From Teleogryllus oceanicus (Eukaryota; Arthropoda; Insecta; Orthoptera; Gryllidae), in the NCBI GenBank assembly GCA_964035755.1, contig CAXIVR010000001.1, positions 353,971,674-354,035,673 of the forward strand: DNA of 64,000 nt, written 5' to 3'. Shown here piece after piece: positions 53,103 to 63,851 of this stretch. Position 1 is the first letter of the stretch, and the number at the start of each line of letters is the position of its first letter. The notes beneath the pieces were generated by a model, which was not told the DNA's origin, made no database searches, and worked only from the letters and a program-made list of their open reading frames with translations. Both the position numbers and the translations under genes were made by a program.

Positions 53103-54038
53103 TTAGTTATCCTCGGTTGGATAGTTTTTTAATCTCGCCAAAGCTTTCTTACGAGAACTAACAGCCCTTGAGCAATCCGAGTTCCACCACGGGACGAAAG
53201 GGTGTCGCGATTTACCAGTCGACTTGGGGATTGCAATTTCCGCAGCTTGTAATACAGCTTTGTTAAAATGTGCTGCCATTTCCTCCACACTAACAAACTC
53301 CTCCGATACACTGACGTTCGCTTGGAATGTCGGCCAGTCAGCACGTCCGACACACCATTGAGGGGGGCGCGCCAACCCACGGGCTAGCCCATCAATGTGG
53401 ACGATAATGGGGTAATGGTCGCTTCCGTACAGGTCATCTAGGATGGACCATTGCAGAACGGTTGCAAGAGAAGGGCTGAAGAGTGCTAGATCGATGCACG
53501 TGCTTGAGTTTGTGGCGACGGCAAAGTGAGTTGGTTCACCGGAATTCAGAATAACCAGGTTCGCTGAGTCTATAACCGACTCTAATACACTACCTCTCGG
53601 GCAAGTGCGGGAAGAGCCCCAGAGAGGACTGTGGGCATTTACATCCCCGACTATCACAAACGGAGAGGGCAGTTGGTTGATCAGACCCAAACGTTCATGA
53701 GCAGATACACTCAGTCCTGGGGGGATGTAGATATTGCAAACAGTGAGTGTGAGGGATGGAAGGTGCACCCTCACACACACTGCTTGGAAGTCGGTCTGAA
53801 GAGGTACCTCTGAAGACAGCAGCGAATCGTGAACCAATGAAGCGACTCCGCCATGAGCACGGAGGCCATCATCCACATCGAACCTGTAGGGGGAAAAACC
53901 ACGAAGAGACAGGGGACGGCTCGGAGTAAGATGAGTCTCTTGGAGACAGATTACAAGACTATTGTGACGGGACAACAACAGCTTGAGATCGTCCCGCCGC
54001 GAGGAGTAACCATTTACGTTCCATGACATAAGAGCCAT
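53103..54038 (-). pseudogene. I-like LINE APE-type endonuclease (ORF2 start)
   Basis: The 311-codon frame starts MALMSWNVNGY, which I take as the ORF2 start because copy A has the same start. It nicks target DNA to prime reverse transcription. Motifs: WNVNG (res 6-10), LQETHL (res 34-39, catalytic Glu), FVIVGDVNAHSPLWG (near 127, Asp and Asn), STCIDLALFSP (near 178) and GSDHYPI (near 205, catalytic Asp-His). All catalytic positions are kept. The frame stops at 53,103, before the RT, so a frameshift or stop separates the domains. Confidence 0.9.
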
Positions 54039-54172
54039 GGAGAATAATTAAGTTTTTTTCCTCCGGCGTTGGGAGCCGGATCCTCGGATTCCGCCCCAAC
54101 GGGTGTTTCATCCGAGGACGAAACCTCCTTGACATTGCCAGAGGGGCTGGGTGCTCGCTCAGTGCAGTTTCG

Positions 54173-55317
54173 TTAGTGTGGTTGTCTTTGTCTATTGACC
54201 GGGTCTGAAGTAGGTGTTTGTTTATCAACTTCCATTGAAACATTAGAAAGAGGTTTGATCTTCTGCGAAGGCTGAGCTCTTTTTTCAATTGTCTTGTATT
54301 TAGTCGGGATAATCACTCTCCCACCCTGCAGGGGTGAGGTATCCACAGGGAGGTCCATTGGAGACACCTGACAAGCGAAACTCACAACTTGGGGGATAGC
54401 TCGTTCCGTTTGACAACCCGCTGCTACCCCCGGAGTCCTAACCTTCACAGGGCGGAGAAGGAGCGAGACAGATCAACGGGGTTCCTTGATAGGTACCGAC
54501 GTTTGGCCTCGGGAAATGACACCTTCTCAGCAGCTCGGATCTTCTGGATTGCCCTCTCTCTCAAAAAGGTTGGACATTGCTTGTGATTGGCCGGATGGTC
54601 ACCTTCGCAGTTAACACAATGCGGTGCAATGGCGCAGGGTTCAGGTTCGTGCGTAGATCTCCCGCACTTCCCACACACGGGGGTGTCTGCCATGCTCCGC
54701 TGCTGTGTGTGGCCAAACCTCTGGCACTTGAAGCACCTCAAAGGGTTAGGGACGTACTGTCGGACGCGGAGGTTATAAAAACCGCACGAGATCTTCTCAG
54801 GGAGAGTAGGAAGATTAAAGGTCAAGATAAGAGTGGAAGTGGGGATTTCTCGCCCATGCTCCCTCCTCTTGATTCTATACACATCAGTCACGCCTTGGTC
54901 TTTAAAAAACGAAACTAGTTCTTCCTCACTCTCCGTCGAAAAGTCTTCGTGGTTGACCACTCCCTTACAGAGGTTTAGTGTAGGGTGTGTGGTCTCATCC
55001 ACCTGGAGGCCGGCAATCTGCTTAGTGTTCATAATCTTCACCACCTGGTCATCTGTACGTGCTTCAAAGAGAATGGTACCATTCCTTTGTCGCACTACAG
55101 CTTGCAGCTTTCCAAATGTTTCCTCTATGGCGCGCGCCAAACGAACAGCACTGACACATTTGAATGTTTTTCCTTCCTCGGCGCATGCCATGAGGAGGAA
55201 TCTAGGCTTCTTCAGTCGGTCTTCCTCTTTTAAAAAGAAACTATTTAAATCAATACTTCTCTCTGGACATCGCCTCTTCCTTGCGGAAGAGGGCGGGGGT
55301 GAAGGTTTAGTATCCAT
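54173..55317 (-). pseudogene. I-like LINE gag (ORF1) with zinc knuckles
   Basis: Starts at MDTKPSPPP (55,317), a start conserved in copies A and D; a downstream Met (MACAEE, 55,191) is possible. The first frame runs 290 residues to 54,445. It shows a VRQRNGTILFEARTDDQ region, CFKCQRFGHTQQRS (a knuckle with the last Cys lost), CGKCGRSTHEPEPC and CVNCEGDHPANHKQC, ending RNPVDLSRSFSAL. After a frameshift at about 54,446 the C-terminal Pro-rich part continues to 54,173 in another frame. ORF1 proteins of this class coat element RNA. The first knuckle damage is specific to this copy, since copy A keeps CX2CX4HX4C. Confidence 0.85.
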
Positions 55318-55919
55318 GAAGATGGATATTGAGTTCATCCCCGTGGTCCCCACCCACCACGGAGCCCAAGAAGGGGACACTCCATCGGAGTGCCAGGGTT
55401 GCCACGGAGATATAGTGGGGGAATAGCACAGCGCTGCACCACCGTGTATCCCCCCGCTCACCCTGGAGTTCAGTACAAGACCTAGTCCAAGCCGGTTGAT
55501 CGGGAGTGGGTTAGCTCCCGACCGCCCGTCTAGAAGAGTCCATAGCCAAAGCAAGTGTATTGTGACCTACAAGGAATATTCCCCAAAAATACGTAAGAGC
55601 ACGTATCCCTAGATACCAAGAAAGAAGTAGCACGAGGAGAGTAATTGGGAAACAGACAGGCCCCTCAACTGCCAGGACATACATTCCCTCCGACACGGGT
55701 CGCCATGCACGGCAAAAACATGGGTGGGCGTTCAGCATACAGAGAGGGCCATTGAAATAGGAGAGGGAGAAGAAAAGAGAAAGGATGTAATAAAGGAACG
55801 AGAATGATATATGGGAGAAGAAAAAAATGTCTGGTGAAAGAAAAGAATACTTGAGAGCCCTCTCTGCATCCCCCCGTCAGGACGTGGACCAACCCACCTC
55901 AACGGGCATTTTTGCGAGT

Positions 55920-57690
55920 GAAACAATCAGACTAAAAACGAGTGCACTACTGTTTCACGCTTATAATCGTGAAATTAGCAACCATTTCGTTCGGTTTCAC
56001 TATAAGTGAATGAGTGAGATAGAACAAGAACATTTCACTTTTGTTTGAGACAGTTCAGCGAAGCGTCCTCTGCAGTTCACAGATGGTCAGAGTGTCTACG
56101 CCAGGCGGAGCAGAGCAGAGTTCCCATAAGGCAGACAAAATGAGTTATTATCCAAGTAATACTCATAGGTGTTAATTTAAACATGACATTCATATGTGCA
56201 ACGAAGATATGAATAACTCAGTATTTGCAATTTGCTTGTACTCGCTGTTCTTATAATAACTTATAATAAACACGTGCGAAAATCGTATTCTACAATTAAG
56301 AATGTAGTTACATATGCGAGGTATATGATCTCGAGTTTGAGGAGATAGTGAGATTTTATTGTAGTGAATGAAGAATGTGAATGCTTGACAAATATTGACA
56401 GAGAATTTAATTATCAAAGATAAGGGTTAGTATATATTGGTATTATTAGCTGAAAGTTTAGGTGTATTTTGTTGTAATAAGTTTCAAGGTAAGGTTTCAA
56501 GGTAAGGTTTCAAGTTTCAAGGTAATGCATTGTAAAAATCGCCAGAAAATATTTTTAAAGATAAAGTATAAAATGAGGATATAGTTGTATTGAACCCACG
56601 TGGAACATTGTGTTAAAACAAGACTCCAGTAGCATATAATGATTCCATCAAGTGTTTAGATGATTTAAGTGAATTAAGATTATTTCAATAAAGTAGTCAC
56701 AATTTTTTGTGTCATTTATGCACTCTGCAGGAGGTGAAACACTTATGGACATACCTGAAACAGTAAAATGATGTATTATGTTTAAACAATGAGAAAACAA
56801 ATTTTAATTCTCTCAAGGTACGACGATATAACGGAATAAAATAATTTTAATAGACATGTTTTAGCATACATAATTTATGCAGTAATCATAAATAGAAAAA
56901 GAGATTATATATATATATATATATATATATAATCTAAAAAAGATATTTGTTCTCAACAATATAAAGAGTGGTAAACCTATGTCAGCAACAGCAGTTGCAT
57001 TCATTGTTGATGGTCTTTCTTGAAGGAGGTATCCAATTCTCACCATGACTGACCATAATTTCATCATCGCATGACAATTTATTATTTTGAGAAAGGCTAT
57101 AGCCGAATAAGGCGGTGAAAAGTGCCCCAAACCAAATCGATAATCGCGATGCTCATATGAAAGAGAATACAAAGTGACATAGATTCACAAAAAAATCAGC
57201 CTCCTAGCGCAATCTGTCGCAGAGATACGAGAAACGTGTTTTGCATGTTATTTTTTTCTCAGCAGCTATTGCGTGTATCAAGCTGAAAGAAATTACAAAG
57301 ACGGAGAAATATAATTCATTTTGAAGGTATTTTTTTCAACGCAATTCGACACCAAATTCATATAGAAAAAAAAATGAAATTCATTTTCGACGTGATAAGG
57401 GAGTACTGCCTCAATTTTTTCCCTAAAATGGGCCTTATAACATTGTATAACATATTTTTTTCATTTTCCAATAACGTGGACTGCAGTGAAAAAAATTAAA
57501 ACCATTTTTTCAGTTTAAAGATTTGAAATTTGCGCCTAAATGTGATTGAAAAAAGTTTAACCTATATTTAAACACGACATATTGTAATGGGACAGTCGCC
57601 CACGTATGGCATCGACGAATCATAGATATAAATTATATTTTAAAACGCATGTTAAAATGCGTGAAGGCGCTTGTCGACGGGCAACAGGAA
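55920..57690. other. AT-rich DNA with no recognised gene
   Basis: Apart from a 26-bp TA tract at 56,905-56,931 (flanked by GATT/AATC so that it forms a palindrome) and a small 'ttcaaggtaagg' triplication at 56,485-56,525, nothing is recognised. Confidence 0.45.
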
Positions 57691-57696
57691 AGGGGA

Positions 57697-58437
57697 CGTT
57701 TTTATTTATTTATTTATTTATTTTACGTCAAAAAAACAGTTAAAACTGCGTATGACGTGCTATGGGGAAAAGTGAATTGTGTGCACATTTTCAAAATTCT
57801 TTGATCCCTACACTAAGTCATATACTACTTAAATTTTAAATTTTGAAAGGGAGAAAAAAGAGAAAAAAACTCCCATGTAATAAAATCTATTTTCAAGGAT
57901 AAAAAGGCAATAAATTTTGGCTCTTATCCATGTTGTCCTTCAGAATAATACTTCCTGTCGCGACAACATGGAAACGATAATTTGAATAATTGTATTTCCC
58001 ACTGAATTCTAGAAGACGTGCACAGAAACCGAAGTTACATTTATGTCCAGAAGCAAAACAAGGGGCCATCTCAGCATTTGCTCAATAATTATATTCCATA
58101 TTAAATTGAAGAAACCCGGTTTTTATTTGGAAAAATTTGTTTTAAAATTAATGTTACTTTTTTGTGATGCTCAGTATAGTCTCTAATTGTATAGAAACAG
58201 TTATGCAGCAGAAACGATTTCACTTTGGATTTAAACTTTTCTATAGAATTTAATAGTTTAATGTCATCTGGCAAAGTGTTGTAAAATAATGTACATGCAT
58301 TGTATGTGAATTTTTTGTAATGAGCTGTTGATGCTGTCACCTGATGAATATGATTTCTACGTCGAGTGTTATAGTAATAGACTTCGGCATTTTCTGAAAA
58401 TATATTCCCGCCCTTAAGCAAGTCATTTTTGACAAAG
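57697..58437 (-). mobile_element. CR1-like LINE copy 4, 3' end, possible TSD
   Basis: A 740-bp, 5'-truncated minus-strand copy: RT C-terminal part (frame to 58,101; NTRRRNHIHQV and TLFYNTLPDDIKLL) and a complete 3' UTR with AAAT tail. GACGTT appears just left of the tail (about 57,694) and at the right junction (about 58,437), consistent with a short target-site duplication. The 3' UTR here is the best reference for the shared block. Confidence 0.8.
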
Positions 58438-58449
58438 ACGTTACCTCCC

Positions 58450-59745
58450 GTTGTCTGTGCGCCGCCGATGCGGGCCAGCTGGCTAGCCTTTGTTAACTAG
58501 CCCTGTGAAAGGGGCGCGCCCGTGACGTCAATGGAATTTCCGGTCGCCGCCGACCAGCGCCGGCGATTTCGGCGAAATCCTGGCGTAGAACAAATTCCAT
58601 TGAAGACGCTACTTCATAGCGTCAACTGCCACGTCGATATAGCCGCGATTGGCCACCCCGTGTCGCGTGATGTCGCAGGCCAATAGGCGTGAACATCGCG
58701 TGGACGCGATCATGTGACCCTGTGGAGACGGGGAGCTCCGAGTAGGAAGAAGTTGGCTTTTTTCTGCGAACTGCGGTGGAGAGCAGACGCCTTGCTGAGG
58801 GGAACAGCGGGCGAGTGCGCAGGTATGCTCCCGGAAGACGCCAGTCTTAGTTTTGTTTCTGGCTTCGGCCACGTACGTGCGAGTACCCGCACAATAGAAC
58901 GGCCTCGGATGAGCGAGTTGGCTCTGCCGGCCCGAGCTTCGGTAGTTATGATCAGCGATAGGAAGTAGGGACCGCCGATATTTACGCACCGTCGACCGCC
59001 AGAAGCCAGTGCGCGACGAGGCGATCACGCCACGCATCGCGAGCGGCCCCGTCTGTTACGATCAGCTCCGGAGGTAGGCGAACCCGAGGGCAAGAGCCGC
59101 CGTTCCTGGCGCAGAGGCGCGCCTGTACACTGTCAGTGCCGCGGGCGCCACCACGCCGCCGCCGCCGCAGCCATCGACCCCGAGCGCCGTCCATCACGCG
59201 CTCGGCTACTGAGTGGTCATCGGCTAATCCAGGCTATTCATCGCCGCTGGTTCGGGCAAGCGCCCGAGTCATCGCCACGGCTGCGCTAGCCTACCTGGGA
59301 AAGATCCGAACGAGTAACCGCTCGTGAGCCCCGCCAGCGCCTGCGCGACGAACTCCGTGCCCCGCCCGGGCAGCTGCTGTGACGGGAGATAGGCGAACGA
59401 CCCGTCGAGACGCCTACCATGTAATCTAGTTACAAGTTAGTCTGTAAGTCCGTTTTTTTATGTATCTGGCTTCACCGTAATTTTGCCTCAATATCTCTTT
59501 TATGAATTAAATTTAAGTTAAAAGAGGAAAATCTTTTATTCCGAGATACATGCCAATGCTCACGCCACGCATGTTCTCGCTACAACTTTCAGTGTTTTCA
59601 GTGGGGGTAGCCGGGCAAAGCATCAACCGTCAGCTGGCGCCGGGAAAAAGGTAAGTCGAGGTCAACCCTGGGAGCACCTCCACTTGGTGCTGTTATAGAC
59701 GGCGGCAGGTGGGGTGTTACAATATGAACTCGAAATCTTATGGGT
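58450..59745 (+). other. GC-rich segment, possible LTR and leader
   Basis: About 1.3 kb with high GC, especially 58,450-59,400, abruptly bordered by AT-rich DNA. Its right part has a poly(A)-like AT stretch (59,440-59,540), then 'ttctcgctacaactttcagtg', CAGCTGGCGCCGGGAAAAAG and an end GGGGTGTTACA. The layout could be an LTR plus leader of an LTR retrotransposon, or a CpG-rich host promoter and first exon. Apparent Arg-rich frames are probably chance. No clear TSD. Confidence 0.35.
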
Positions 59746-60039
59746 GTTACATCGATTATATATCAAACTCAATCGAAATAGCTTTGGTGAAAAGCGTGGT
59801 GGAAATTTAAGGCGGAAAGAAGGGGGTGGCCTTTTGGGAATCCGACTTCATCCAATGAGCTTCAGATACAAGTGTGCGTCATAATATTAGCGAGAATTTT
59901 TAAATGCCAAAATTATCACAGAAGTCATTGAAAGAGAAACAGATAACCTCTGACACTTGAAGCAGCGCAAGGGGTCAAAGAAAAACGTTATTACGACGCA
60001 CCAGCAATCGATGGATTAGGTGTTGGATGTCGATTGGGG

Positions 60040-60235
60040 TGATGGTGTGCTGCCTCGGTGAGTGGGGTGATGGCTCACGCGCCTCTGAACCCCCAGTGAG
60101 CGGGTTCGATCCCGAGCGAGGTGCGCGGATTTTCGAAGGGTGGAAAATCCACAGTAGCCATGATACTCTTGTGACATGTAAAAGAACTGTGGCAGATGCC
60201 AGGCAAAATTAAATCCCTTCGACAACACCTATCCC
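60040..60235 (+). mobile_element. tRNA-derived SINE
   Basis: The head has an A-box-like TGGCTCACGCG near 60,071 and a B box GGTTCGATCCC near 60,106, with tRNA-like spacing. A body follows ('gtggaaaatccacagtagcc', 'tgatactcttgtgacatg', 'aactgtggcagatgccaggc'). The body is unlike the other SINEs in the window. Confidence 0.7.
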
Positions 60236-60470
60236 TAATAAGATTTCATCGTCGGAAATAGACTTCCAAGGAAACCTGGGTCGAAACAACTAAGGGCAGT
60301 CTCCCCGCAAATAAACGCATACGATAAATGTCAGAGGGTTACAAGAAGAGGAGGAGATGGATTCGAGAGAGCCTTTAGAGTAACTGCACATCACTGCTTT
60401 AATGTTATCGATTCAGAGAACTTAAGTGACTTTAATATTGCATATTTATGTCAATTGGTGCCGACAGACT

Positions 60471-60545
60471 ATTAATTTCACGCCCAGCTGGGCGCTCCTT
60501 ATGTGAGCTATTAATTTTCCGCCCAGTTTGGGCGCTCCATGGTGT
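60471..60545. repeat. 38-bp tandem duplication with palindrome
   Basis: CTATTAATTT followed by C(A/C)CGCCCAG..GGGCGCTCC occurs twice in direct order. Each unit contains the palindrome CGCCCAGCTGGGCG or its diverged form. It might be a protein-binding duplication or a simple local repeat. Confidence 0.8.
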
Positions 60546-60619
60546 TTGTAGTGGATCATGGGGGGCCAGAATATGAATTTCTCGCGTCCCACTAAAACTT
60601 TTTTTTCCCGCTGGCTGCG

Positions 60620-61330
60620 TCAAATCAGCTAGTTAGTCGCCGCTCCGGCAGGTTGAAGACAGTCGTCGGCCGTTGGCGCCGCCTCGCTTGCCCAAGCGCC
60701 AAGTGAGAGCCTCCCCCTCCCCTAGCCGTGGAGGAGGAGCGGGCCTGCCGCCAGCCTCCAGCCTAGGCAGGGTTGCATTGTGAAGGAGTAAGGCATTTTC
60801 GCACCGCGCGAGGGCCGCCCGGCCGTCCGCCCATCTCCAGGTCTCCACCATCTGCCAGTTACTGAAGTGGACTAGTATAGCGCCGTGAGGCGAGGCGCTT
60901 AGAAATTATAAAATATTGCATTATATTTTTTCGGAAACGGCTCTACCCCTCGACTACCAGTATGCCAATCGTGCAGTCGATAGCTAAGAGTTTTGTAGTC
61001 AAAAAGCAGTATTTAAATTGATTTTCCCCGTGTTACGTCAAACCTTTGGAGGTTGTTTTATTATTGTTCGTAATGCCTAGGAAGAAGCTAGTGAAGTAGA
61101 AGAGCAGTTTTCGTTTTAAGGATCAGCCAATGAATTGTTTTTTCTGAAAATAAATGCGTTGTTTGTGCGCGTTAAAAAAACTTCCACTATGTTTCCCTTT
61201 CTCGACAAAGGTTTTGAAAATTGTTAGTTCACCCTTTCCTCGACAGCATGAAGTCTTTTCGAAAACTCCGAGTGGCACTATGGCTGTAGAAGGCACGTTC
61301 TACTTTATTATTTTAGGAGGAACCATTAGC
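60620..61330. other. GC-rich patch and AT-rich flank, unassigned
   Basis: 60,620-60,890 is GC-rich (CCTCCCCCTCCCCTAGCCG region). Neither strand shows a known motif. The remainder is ordinary AT-rich DNA. Confidence 0.35.
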
Positions 61331-61335
61331 GTACA

Positions 61336-61428
61336 TGAAGTTATAAACGGGACACATGAATTTCGTCTCCTGAAATTCCGCCAGAAATGTTCAGGAGACG
61401 AAATTCATGTATCCCATCTATAACTTCA
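61336..61428 (-). repeat. Long near-perfect hairpin, pre-miRNA-like
   Basis: Arms 61,336-61,373 and 61,391-61,428 (38 nt each) pair with only three mismatches around a 17-nt loop; the inner 20 bp are perfect. In a minus-strand transcript the three mismatches would be G-U wobbles, in a plus-strand transcript A-C pairs, so a minus-strand RNA would fold completely. It may be a small inverted-repeat element instead of a microRNA gene. Confidence 0.75.
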
Positions 61429-61489
61429 TATATATAACTTACATTGAGGATTTCGAGAAGTTTGATGATTTCAGTTATATTTTAATCCG

Positions 61490-63450
61490 GACTAGGTTCC
61501 AAGGGTGAACAAGACTTCGGGAGGAGGGTTCAAGGGGTTGAGGAATTTTCTATTGAGCTTCTGCAAAAACGAGTAGAGACGGATACCCGGAAGGTGGGGT
61601 AACGATAATTTGAGTGCGTACGTCCTCTGACTCGGATGACGGACTGCTTGGCGCGATGGAGTATTATAGCTGATACTTTCGCTCCCTAGGAGCAGATTGC
61701 AATATCCAGCCTCGGCCAAGAAACATTTGATGCGACTCGGGCGGTAGGCGCCTGTGCTGATCATCAGCGGATGATGGTCCTATATAGGCGCAAGAGACAT
61801 ACCCGCTCTGCGGATTGGACGAAGGGAAGCTGATGACCCCCAAGAAAAAGGTCAGGATGATTCAAGTGGAGAACTTGAATCCAGTTTCGTCGCTCCATTC
61901 TTGCAGTTCGTTGAGGACAAGCTATAACTGCCTCTCAATAACTTGCATGCTCTTGGAGAAAAAAAATGAATGAATGAAGAGAGGCGCTTTCATGGCTCTC
62001 GAATTACTGATGCAAATACTCTTTAAAGCAATGGCAAAAAGAGTGACGCTCCAAATTCATTCCTGAGTAACACCGTTTATAACTGGTGACTTGACAACCA
62101 GTCACCAAGGCAGACGTGGAAAGATCTTGGCGAAAGAAAAGCTACTAGAAACAAAAGGAGCCGTCCCCTAAGACTATGTATGTTAAGTGAAAGGAATCTT
62201 TCTCGCAAGCCAGGGCAGAGGAAAATTCATCCCTGGAGAAAGGAGCATTGTGATCTTCCTCCACGCGACTCGAGAGATCTAATCTGCAGTTCTTCATTCT
62301 TTTTGTGTTCAGAAAACCAGGAGGGTGGTGTACGGGGGCTGAAGATTCGCTCGTAGAGTTCAACTATATCTTCTAGTGAAGTGAGAAGATTTGCATTTGC
62401 CAGAAGGCAAGGGACAGACGGTGAAGGAAGTCTTCCTCCAATCTATCGAACCTTTCGCCACACAACTTTAGTGGGTGTACGGCAAGAGTGATGAAATATA
62501 GGATCTCCAAAACGCGGCCTTACTTTCCCTATGGTCAATGTAGCTCTGACTCGGGCTCTTTTATATTTTATCAAATTACCCATGCTTGGGAACCTACTAA
62601 GCTTTGTCAGTACATCTTCCGATCACGCACCGCGGAGGCATAGTCGACATTCTACCATGGCACGGGAGGATGTGAGCGACCCGCGGACTTCGGGATAGTA
62701 ATTGAGACCGCATGAAGAACGGCATCAGTAAAATGAGCAACCATACCATGGATCTCGTTCGGAAAGTTTTCCGATATTCGTATTTTTCCTCAAATGTTCT
62801 TCACTCGGCTCGGTGGGAATAGCCCGCGAACAGGGCGAGCAATGTTTAGATCGGGAATGTCGAATTTGACCAGAATAGGAAAGTGGTCACTGCCGAGCGG
62901 GTCGTCACGGACAGTCCACTCTAAAATGACAGAGTGAGATGGGCTGCTGAGAGCCAGATCTACGAACGAGATGGTGCTTGAAGACACGAAAAAAGGGAGC
63001 TTTTGCCATATTCAGAAAAAATAGGTTCTGGTTGTCAATAATATTTTCAAGTATATTAATGCTCGGGCAAGTCCTTTTGCCACTCCAGGCGGGATTGTGG
63101 GCATTTAAAGTCACCCACAATAAAGGGCGGCAACTGAGAAAACACATCTTCAACTTCTTGTGACACGGCTTGTCCAGGAGAAATGTATACATTGAGCACA
63201 GTTAGCGAAAAGGATGGTAGGTGTATCCGAATACATTCGGTTTGCAGGTTGGTTCGAACATAATGTTCCTCAGAGAATGGGGAGTCGCGGATAAGTACCG
63301 CGACACCAGCGTGAGCACGAAGTGCGTCATCTTGATCAAACTGATAGGTTCTAAAACCGCGGAGACAGAGGGGGTGGTGGGGAAGAATTGAAACCGTTTA
63401 AATTCCATCCTATCACATAATTTATAACTCAAGACTCACAATGTTTTATC
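61490..63450 (-). mobile_element. I-like LINE copy E, strongly decayed
   Basis: On the minus strand, from about 63,450: endonuclease pieces (a DVNAHNP-type motif read as LNAHNPAWSGKRTCP near 63,100; LALSSPSHSVILEWTVRDDPLGSDHFPI near 62,950-62,870 with the catalytic SDH kept), an ORF2 linker (62,363-62,145), and the RT C-terminal part (STGAYRPSRIKCFLAEAG near 61,755; LPHLPGIRL near 61,590). The order matches copy C, with the RT palm mostly unreadable. No gag or 5' UTR is seen. It is older than copies A and C. Confidence 0.75.
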
Positions 63451-63558
63451 AATGGATACGGTCGAAAAAAGCTGATCCTCATAATGAACAAAACACATTA
63501 AAATCTCCGGAATAAATAGGACTGGACTTCGAAGGATAACGTGTAGTGTTAGTACCAT

Positions 63559-63851
63559 TTTTTACATGACAAGATTCGGGTCATCAGGCTTGCTCTTCCG
63601 TCTGACCATGCAAATTTCGCCACGCTTCTTTCACCATCAAGCAAAGAGAAAGGAGGTGTTATCTTGGGCGACGTAACAGGCGATTTGAATTTAGCACAGA
63701 GGCTTCTTTTAGGCTCCAGAATCTTTTACATGCAAGTATATCTACTACATGGGACAGCCGGGTTTACTTCCCCTCTGAAGGAAGAAGTGCGAAGGATTTT
63801 TTCACCCTTACAAATCCACGGTTTCGATCGGATTTGAACCCGAGAACTTGA
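63559..63851 (-). mobile_element. tRNA-headed composite SINE, copy 2
   Basis: Second, more diverged copy of the 14,716-15,049 SINE in the same orientation, with matching body blocks ('catgacaagattcgggtcat', 'gagaaaggaggtgttatc', 'ctacatgggacagccggg', 'aatccacggtttcgatcgg'). The head stops after the B box (GGATTTGAACCC), so the A-box half is missing. Confidence 0.75.

Larger units (their letters stand above)
50197..55906 (-). mobile_element. I-like LINE copy C, full length with 13-bp TSD
   Basis: The 5,710-bp minus-strand element is flanked by identical CATTTTTGCGAGT at 50,184-50,196 and 55,907-55,919. From the 5' end it has a UTR of about 590 bp, gag (55,317-about 54,173), ORF2 with APE endonuclease, RT and RNase H, and a 3' end with a (CAAT)n tail. 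RNase H after RT, the 'FDIEKAYD' RT wording and the gag knuckles place it in the I/R1-type supergroup. Several frameshifts and a changed motif C show that this copy is inactive. Confidence 0.92.

Noticed and set aside
58609..59327. Arg-rich frames in the 58.5-59.3 kb GC-rich segment
   Set aside because: Several overlapping frames on both strands with no motif; typical of CpG-rich non-coding DNA.
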